The notes beneath the pieces are model-generated. The model saw only the letters and a list, made by a program, of their open reading frames with translations, was not told the origin of the DNA and made no database searches. From Rhyacophila brunnea (taxonomy: Eukaryota; Arthropoda; Insecta; Trichoptera; Rhyacophilidae): a stretch of DNA of 64,000 nucleotides. Each line of letters starts with the position of its first letter. Within the stretch, counting starts at the first letter, position 1. Of this stretch, positions 57,173 to 64,000 are shown in pieces. The DNA is taken from NCBI GenBank assembly GCA_022495005.1, contig JAGYXB010001753.1, positions 1,054,001 to 1,118,000 on the forward strand, read 5' to 3'. The position numbers were made by a program, and so were the translations under genes.

Positions 57173-57412
57173 TGCCGCTCGAGTGATATCACGACTAGTG
57201 ATTTAACTGGCAACACAATTTCACCCCTACTGGAAAAAGGAGGTTAGACTGAATAAATTAACCGATGATATTTTTTACACCTATTGTAAATGTAAATAAC
57301 TAATATTTGCTAATATATTATTTATTATAAGGTATGTTGTCCCATTTTGTCATAATTATTTTTATTGTACTTATTCGGCTGTAAAATGTATTCATGAAAC
57401 ATATTTTTTTAG

Positions 57413-57599
57413 GTTAGAAAAATGACAGAAGTCAACTTGACTATGGGGCCTAGGGAAGGCATTACTTACCCAATAAAGGTATTGTACTGTGGAAATTGTA
57501 CAATGCCCATAGAATATTGTGAATTTTATCCGGAATATGAAAAATGCAAACAATGGCTCGAAAGGAATCTACCCACGGAGTTCGAAAAGGTTAAATTAA
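57413..57599 (+). CDS. DENR: DENR (density-regulated re-initiation and release factor), first coding exon only
   Basis: The acceptor TTTTTTTAG precedes 57413; ATG is at 57422-57424 and the donor A|GTGAGT follows 57599, leaving phase 1. The 59 encoded residues carry the DENR N-terminal zinc-binding region: 'YPIKVLYCGNC...PIEYCEFYPEYEKCKQWLERN' (C-x2-C, C, C). In known biology DENR pairs with MCT-1 to promote ribosome recycling and re-initiation after upstream ORFs. The central basic region and C-terminal SUI1 domain were not found before 64000, so the gene must continue downstream. It is head-to-head with the Tudor gene, about 2 kb between start codons. Confidence 0.92.
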
Positions 57600-58876
57600 G
57601 TGAGTGCTTTCCCCATACGTCTGTTTTCCATGTCACGGTTAATTTCACATTGACATTTACTTGATTTTTATCCATTTAGTGTACTAGTAATTAGATACAT
57701 CATGAAATTTAACGATCTCCCCGATTGCATTGATAATAATTTTTATGGACCTACCCAACATTATTTGACCATTGTGATATTTACACAGCCATTAGCGGCC
57801 TTTACACGCACATTCTTTACCGCGTGCTCAGGAGCGTACGTGCCAGAACCAATGACATTAATATGGACGAAGCATCTAGAAAATAAAATGACACTCACTT
57901 TGTGTCGGGTCTGCCGGATGGCGAAATTCATATTTTAATATCGGTATCCTACGCTCAAATGAACATTCTGCTTGCAAGCGGTCTGGTGACACCGCTGGGT
58001 CTGCCCATACAGAATTTCTGACTGTCAGGTTTCGACTCCACTGTTATTATTATGTTACAAAATGCCAATGTGCCTAGTTAAAAATTGTAAAAAAAATCTA
58101 CTAAACACTCCAAGAAAGATGTGATATCACTTTTTATGTGTTAGTATTATTTATTATTTATAAAATGCCATTTTAAGATAATGTTTATTCAATGCAATTG
58201 AATGACAGAAACCATTGGATAGTCGCCTGTGATGCGCTGGCTCACTTGCGTCTAATCTCCGAGAAGTCGTAAGTAACCGAGAATCTGTTTCTAACGCAAT
58301 GAGTCATGACACTAATACGCCATTACAATAAAGGTTATATTACTATAAATTGTCGAAGCTTGTATCGCATAATGGAAATGGATACGTCATATGGTCACGT
58401 GACATCTACCTATACATCTGTGAATGACTTTCATGCACAATTTCTCGTGCGCGCCGGTATGAAGTGAGTTGTCCATTTAATATGTCATTGGCCAGAACCC
58501 GGTACACGTGACAGATCGTCGCTATAGTACTTGTTTTCCGAATATCCATTTTTGTCAAAATCGACATTTTAATGCAGTTATATGTCCTTTGTCTAACTAC
58601 ACCGAAATCATTTACAAAAATTGTATATTTTTATGTTGAAACGGAGATATTTTTTTAAAAATTCCGAATACGCCATGTTTCTCAACGATTGCTTTGTGCT
58701 TATTTTCCGAACGTCAAATAGAATATCTCGGTCTCACTCTCGCATATCGCTTTCATATAGCGCTGTCTACTTCTAATGTCGCTCACTTCATATGTGTCTG
58801 ATGTCTGTTTGTCGTCTTTCAAAGCGCGCGGTTTTGACTACTATTGTGTTATTTTAAGTTTCTTTTGTTTAAATAG

Positions 58877-58955
58877 TGAATTTATCAAATTTAAAGTTAT
58901 CAATCTTGACTGGTACATCACCAGTTCGCCCTGAACTTACAGCAGAGTTATGGAA
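58877..58955 (+). other. Exon-like block, phase-compatible with DENR exon 1 (unassigned)
   Basis: A pyrimidine-rich tract ending TTTAAATAG precedes 58877 and a consensus donor GAA|GTAAGT follows 58955. Joined to the phase-1 end of DENR exon 1 it reads open for 26 codons (ends ...ELTAELW). The peptide does not resemble DENR, so it could be an alternative exon, part of a mobile element, or chance. Confidence 0.25.
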
Positions 58956-59258
58956 GTAAGTATTTTAACCTAAATTACTGTATTTTGTACTGAGAAACAG
59001 AGATAATATCCCAACGGTCATATGAATTGTACAGTGTGACTCGGTAACTACTGCCTTAAAAAAATATTATTATTAATGTCTATAATCAAAACTTTTTCTG
59101 TTTTTTATTTACTTTTTATCTATTCATGCTAAAATGTACGCGAATAGTTAATCTCATTTATTAATAAAATGTATGTTTATACCTATTTTTATTTGGTGGA
59201 TTTCCATTGAACAGTACATTTGATTGAATTATAATACTATTGGCAATGACATTATTAA

Positions 59259-60231
59259 CCCTTAACACTCGAGTGCCGCCATATCGGCGGCATTAGAAGT
59301 TTCCTGTATTACTCGAGTGCCGCCGTACCGTTTTCAGCAATTTTTATAATGCGATTTCAATCAAGTTAGAATGAATAATAATAGGTTATTACATTTATCT
59401 GAGAAAGAAGTCGGCAAAAGAATACTGCGTGCGTAATTTCTACATAGTGTTTTTATCGGAATCTTCTCTTTTTTTATTCGTAGGTCGCTTGCTTGCAAGC
59501 AATGTTTTTTTGTCACATAAATTTTATTTATTGAACGTTCCCAGACTAGAGTGAACTGAAGTTGTTTGTCACGCATGATTTTGAAGTGTGTTTATTTTTT
59601 TTATTGGTTCTCGCTTGCGCAGGGGCGTCTCGTATAGTTTACAGTTTTATATTTGAATAGACTGTTTTTGATGACAATAGGTACTTACTATTATATTATG
59701 CCGATTCAGAACCTTACAAATATAATGTGAAATACTCTAATAAGTCAAATGAAAATTATTACGTATCGATTTATTATTTTTTGAGAAATCTTTTGATAAT
59801 GTGTACCGCACTGGGAATGAGTTGTTATGAGCCCGAAACTAATTTAGAAAATTTACGAGACGGCTGCTTATATTACAAGTGTATTTGAAGGCAAATCATT
59901 TGGATCATATTTACAGTCATAACTATATGTATGGACGATTTACACTTTATAGCCACTTCTCTACATACCGCTATTTCATTACGATTCTGTGATAAGCCAG
60001 GATTACATATTGGAGATTGCTTTGTGAAATACCACACAATGAAGAATTATAAACAAACTAAAAATAAGTACAGTATATTCATTATAAATCTATTTTATAG
60101 AAATAAAATTAAAAAAAAAAATTTACATTTTTTTCACCAATTAAATGTTTTATATTGATATTATGCTTTTTACGGAAAAAAGTCTCGAGTGGGTGGTATG
60201 TACCTATAAAAAAAATTTCGAGTGGAAAAGG
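59259..60231 (+). mobile_element. piggyBac-like deletion derivative (TTAA flanks)
   Basis: TTAA at 59255-59258 and 60232-60235. Ends CCCTTAACACTCGAGTG and, inverted, CCTTTTCCACTCGAAA. ACTCGAGTGCCGCC is repeated at the left end. A frame near 59985-60060 encodes 'GLHIGDCFVKYHTMKNYK', the last zinc-finger portion of a piggyBac transposase. The rest is deleted. Confidence 0.7.
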
Positions 60232-60580
60232 TTAATGGACGACGCACTCAATACAGTAGCTAGCAAGTAAATTCGAATGTATAGGTAGACGTCACGCAAT
60301 TTCCATTATCGATATCACGCATCGGGAATTTATAGCAATATTACCTTTATTGTAATGGCGCTAGAGCAGTGTTTCTAATGTCAATGTTCATTTGAGCGAA
60401 CCCGTTCGAACCGAACAATTCAGCATACCCAACAAAAAGCATCAGGAATTTATAGCAATACCACCTTTATCGTAATGGCGTTAAAACAGATTATGCCATT
60501 TGGCAGACCCGACAATAAAGTGAGTGTCATTTTCTTTTCCAGATGATTCGTCCATATTAATGTCATTGACTATTGGCTAT

Positions 60581-61250
60581 TGAGATCCCCGGGGTTCCAG
60601 CGGCTAGCTCAGGTGTCCATCGAACCCCGGATTCACAAAAAAAGAAATTCAAACGGTAGAGTATAAATAAAACTCGGTCTTTCGTGCTCGTAACGTGGTC
60701 TTCTTATATTTTCTTAATTTTTAGTTTTACAAATTATATTTGGGATTTTTACAGTGGTAGTCGTCAGGTCCGTACCTATCGGAAAGGGGACGCTTACTAA
60801 CATCTTTTTTTTTTTTAAATTTCGCGTACCGACGCCGTCCAGCAAAAACGACTCTCGTGATTGGCCAAATTTTATCGCATGATCTTTGATTCGGCGAATC
60901 ACGAGCCTGACCCTGGCGCCGGCGCGCGAGGATTTCACGCACAATGCGCGGCAAAATTTATTATATTTAAATACTTATATTTAGTCTTAAAATTATCGCT
61001 TTCATCCATCATCATTTATACTTTTTAAATTAAATTAAATATATCTTAATTACACCTCCGCCCAATATGCGATTTTCACACACCGGACGAAGGCCTTTAC
61101 TTATGATTAAAAAATACTTACATGGTTGAGCAAGGAATCAGATTAGATGTTTTATGAAGCCGTTTCTAGAGGTCAGGGTTACGTTTCGACTTGAGCTACT
61201 AAATGATTATTTTACACCGGGAGAAGCCCGCCTGTAACAGGGGTGTATCA
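60581..61250 (-). mobile_element. Solo LTR, copy 4 (CTAT target duplication)
   Basis: 670 bp in the opposite orientation, flanked by CTAT on both sides. Matches the other three copies end to end. Lies on the DENR side of the window. Confidence 0.8.
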
Positions 61251-61624
61251 CTATCCAATAGATATTTCAATTTATGTACCATCTGTTAAGATTAATTCTG
61301 GTTTCGTGAGTGAACTATTTTATATGATAATATTATACTCAGGATATAATATTCGCAACCAATGGTTATTAAATAACACATGCCCCTATTTTTTGGGGTC
61401 TAGGACGATTTGGCACCGGACAACTGAACGCCACGGAATTCAAAAATAAATAGACGTTAGGTACTTATAGGTACTTTAAAAAAATATGTAATATTATTAT
61501 TTATATTTAAATGATTATAATAATATGATTTAATAGTTGGTAAGAATGTAAATATGCAGACGTAAATAATGATTTAATGTGCATATGTTTAAGTTCCAAC
61601 GAAAAAAGAGTTTTTTATTTTATA

Positions 61625-63500
61625 CTAGCTGATCAGGCAAACGTTGTTCTGCCATATAAATTATTTCTAGTGAATATTTTGGTTGTTAAATAAAAAATAA
61701 CGAATGTATCGTAAGTGTGTGGGGATGGGATCTATGATAGAAAGAGGAATGGAGCGCTGTAGAAGATGACCGCCGATAAAAACAAAAAACACCAACCATT
61801 CATTTTCTCAATTCAAAATGAGTAATGATGTTCATAATGAATGAATTACCTGTGACAGGATCTCGTTGTTTAATGTTTATGCGATATCCGTCTTGTCCCT
61901 TCCAGAAAATTAGCGGATATTGGAGAGCGTCGTATGAACGGTGTGTGTCAGCGATGAACTCCAGATTATTGTTTCTTCTTCGAATCACGACTTCTCGCGT
62001 CGATGTGCGGTCGCCAACCATGATTCCAGCAATGTCGTCAACAACAGGTGCATTGAATCGACGCACGTGCTCTCCAGCTGGTGTTTATCAGGATTGATGA
62101 CAATAGTGTGATTGCCACCTTGCAATTCGTGCATGTGTGCTTTGAAGAATTTCAATAATTCATTGTGCTCATTCAACAGAGCGTCCAGTTCGCCGACGAT
62201 GCGCCTGGCATTAGGCAAATTGAGGCTATTGTAGCCGCAACGTGCATCCACATGATTGATGTCCTCACCGCCCATGAAGTAGATTTGTAAAAATTTATGT
62301 GGTTCGTTTGGCATTGGCAGCAATGAGCCTACTTTGTGGTATACTTGGCCTTTGATTTTGAACGTAGAATAGAATTGTTGACCATTTGCCGCAGTATTGT
62401 GAACTATTTTTGTTGCTCCGAACGAAGTCATTTGGAAGCATGAATTGAATGTGAGAATGGACTTCAGGAACAGGTTTGAATCTGGAACCGTGCCGATGAG
62501 CAAGCCTTTCAATGGTTCTGTGGTATCTCAATTTCTGATAGTTGCACTTTTCCTGATGCGCAACACATCCTGGCTGACTCATGTTTGAATTTGAGCGCAT
62601 GACAATGGGGCCATTCTTTGTCCATAGCACCAATCAGCACTTTCGGATGAGCGGTATATTCAATATCTGGCTCGTACTCGAATGCGAGACGAAGGAACGA
62701 AGCGGATGTAAATGCTCGATGTACTTGTTGGCGTTGTCAGTCATTTGCTCTGCGTGTATTAACTACGAACCGGCGCGCTTGGCTCCGTTCCAATTGTCGT
62801 TGTTGATTTCGTTCAGCTCGTGCCTCTTGTGATTGGGATGCACGCAATTGCGACATGCTTACACGCATGTTTTTGTTATCTTGTTGGATTTGTTCGTCTG
62901 TTCTTTCTGCTCTACTATTTTGCATGTGTGTTGCTTTATTCGTTCGACGGCCCAAATGGCCCCCCTTGCGTCTTGCTAGCATTGTGCACTGTAATACACG
63001 CACATAAAAATAGATAAATTAAAATAAATCGTACAAAATTTTGCACGCACTGCGTTGTGATATGCCGAATGAATTATCAAAATGTGAAAATGTGCGACGC
63101 TTCTCCTGAATTCTTCTCGGACGTAGCGCCATCTGTCATTCAACAACATAAATAATTTCGTTCTGTTTGAAATACGAACGACGGTTAAATTTGTTCATAC
63201 AAAAATAATAAAATCGCGATTAAAAAATGGGAGGGTAGGGGTAGGAGGGTGAAAATTTGGGGTTATAAGTATTTTTTATGCCAAATAATTAAAAAAATAC
63301 AACAAAAAAAATTGTCAAAAAAATAAAAGAAAAATTTTCTGGATAGAGATACCCTAATCACCTAGCGGTATGAAATATACTTGTTGACCTATTCTCATAT
63401 CTAACAAATATACATTAAAAAAATCATAAAAATCGGTCGAGCCATTTCGGAGGAGTTCGACCACAAACATCGTGACACGAGATTTTTATATATATAGAGA
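61625..63500 (-). mobile_element. Truncated Helitron
   Basis: On the minus strand it begins TCTCTATATATATAAAAATC (63500) and ends CTAG at 61625 after a GGCAGAAC...GTTTGCC hairpin-like motif, between host A and T. These are canonical Helitron ends with no target duplication. 1876 bp. The Rep and helicase domains are absent. Confidence 0.85.
61800..63003 (-). pseudogene. Helitron Helitron_like_N-type protein remnant
   Basis: Minus-strand frames in order: a basic Gln/Arg-rich start (RAERTDEQIQQDNKNMRVSM), 'CGYNSLNLPNARRIVGELDA', 'LNEHNELLKFFKAH', 'VVDDIAGIMVGD', 'HRSYDALQYPLIFWKGQDGY'. These typify the N-terminal part of insect Helitron RepHel proteins. Several frameshifts; stops before the Rep HUH motif. 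Confidence 0.8.
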
Positions 63501-64000
63501 TAAAGCCTTAGGCATGGTAATTCTCAATCCACGATAAAGAATACATTATGTTAAGAGTAAAATGAATTCAAACTACTAAGTAGTAAATAGAAACTGATTA
63601 AAATACCTCGTCTAGACGTGTCTACGACAGTGCGGCGTCCAATTGTCCGGAGGCCAGTCGTCCCATTCCCATTTTTTGTTCCATGCCAATAATACATAAT
63701 AATATGTAATGTATGGTTTGTATAAGTTTAATTGTATCAAGTTCGATTAAAATCCATAATGAAGCATTATTTGTGACCAATAAAATTATCATTGCCACCA
63801 TTTTAATATAGAAATTAGAAAATTTTCACTACCTACCTTATTATTACGTAAATCTATGGATACAGTTTTTTTATAACTATAATTATATAATATGTTGATT
63901 CCCAATTTTGTAAACAGAAAATCGTGAATGGCGTATTTGATTATTACCTATGAAATTAGGTAAAAACGATCATTGATACAACTTGATCAGGTATTTACAA
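63501..64000. other. Right edge of window, presumed DENR intron
   Basis: AT-rich, no exon recognised. Confidence 0.3.

Larger units (their letters stand above)
55424..57412. other. Region between the divergent Tudor and DENR genes
   Basis: Presumably holds both promoters and untranslated exons, though none could be placed. It is interrupted by a hAT-like segment (about 55790-57172) that itself carries a dispersed repeat (56020-56310). Confidence 0.4.
57858..60570. repeat. Large diverged inverted repeat on the DENR side
   Basis: 57858-57935 pairs with 60490-60570, 57950-57977 with about 60378-60400, and 58309-58345 with 60326-60362 (all inverted). The right arm also has an internal duplication (60316-60372 and 60436-60490). 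The arms flank about 2 kb including the piggyBac derivative. Origin unknown. Confidence 0.5.

Overview
This is nuclear DNA from an insect, or at least an arthropod. It is AT-rich, its genes are split by spliceosomal introns, and it is packed with DNA transposons, non-LTR retrotransposons, tRNA-derived SINEs and a Helitron. Order cannot be fixed from the sequence alone.

The main gene lies on the minus strand from 55423 to 11831. I could build 18 coding exons with GT/AG boundaries and matching phases throughout, giving an open frame of 1594 codons plus stop. It encodes a RING finger, a B-box, a helical linker and five Tudor units. This matches RNF17/TDRD4 of vertebrates and Qin/Kumo of Drosophila, a germline piRNA-pathway factor. 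A second gene begins head-to-head about 2 kb away: the first coding exon of DENR (57413-57599, plus strand). Its remaining exons lie beyond the window, apart from one doubtful exon-like block at 58877-58955.

Nearly everything else is mobile DNA, and much of it can be delimited exactly from terminal inverted repeats (TIRs) and target-site duplications (TSDs). From the left: a decayed R1-like LINE (1-2371); a SINE; a solo LTR; a hAT shell (4285-7000) carrying a LINE and a second solo LTR; a Harbinger-like element; an ATATCG-ended MITE with a fold-back inside it; and a Tigger derivative. The introns of the Tudor gene hold a hAT with a piggyBac relic inside (14356-16308); a Tigger-like element hosting a short MITE and an apparently intact piggyBac (23562-28327); two hAT-like elements that each host another MITE; a 120-bp minisatellite (about 39670-41530); several MITEs; and a mariner split by a solo LTR (52863-54820). 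The DENR side holds a piggyBac deletion derivative, a fourth solo LTR and a truncated Helitron.

The striking aspect is layering. At least eight insertions sit inside older elements with readable junctions, which gives a relative chronology, and all the insertions between exons lie in introns of a gene whose relatives restrain transposons. Several end within 10-40 bp of splice donors without breaking the gene model. I found no CRISPR array, operon, rRNA or bona fide tRNA gene, and no convincing new biological system beyond these elements.
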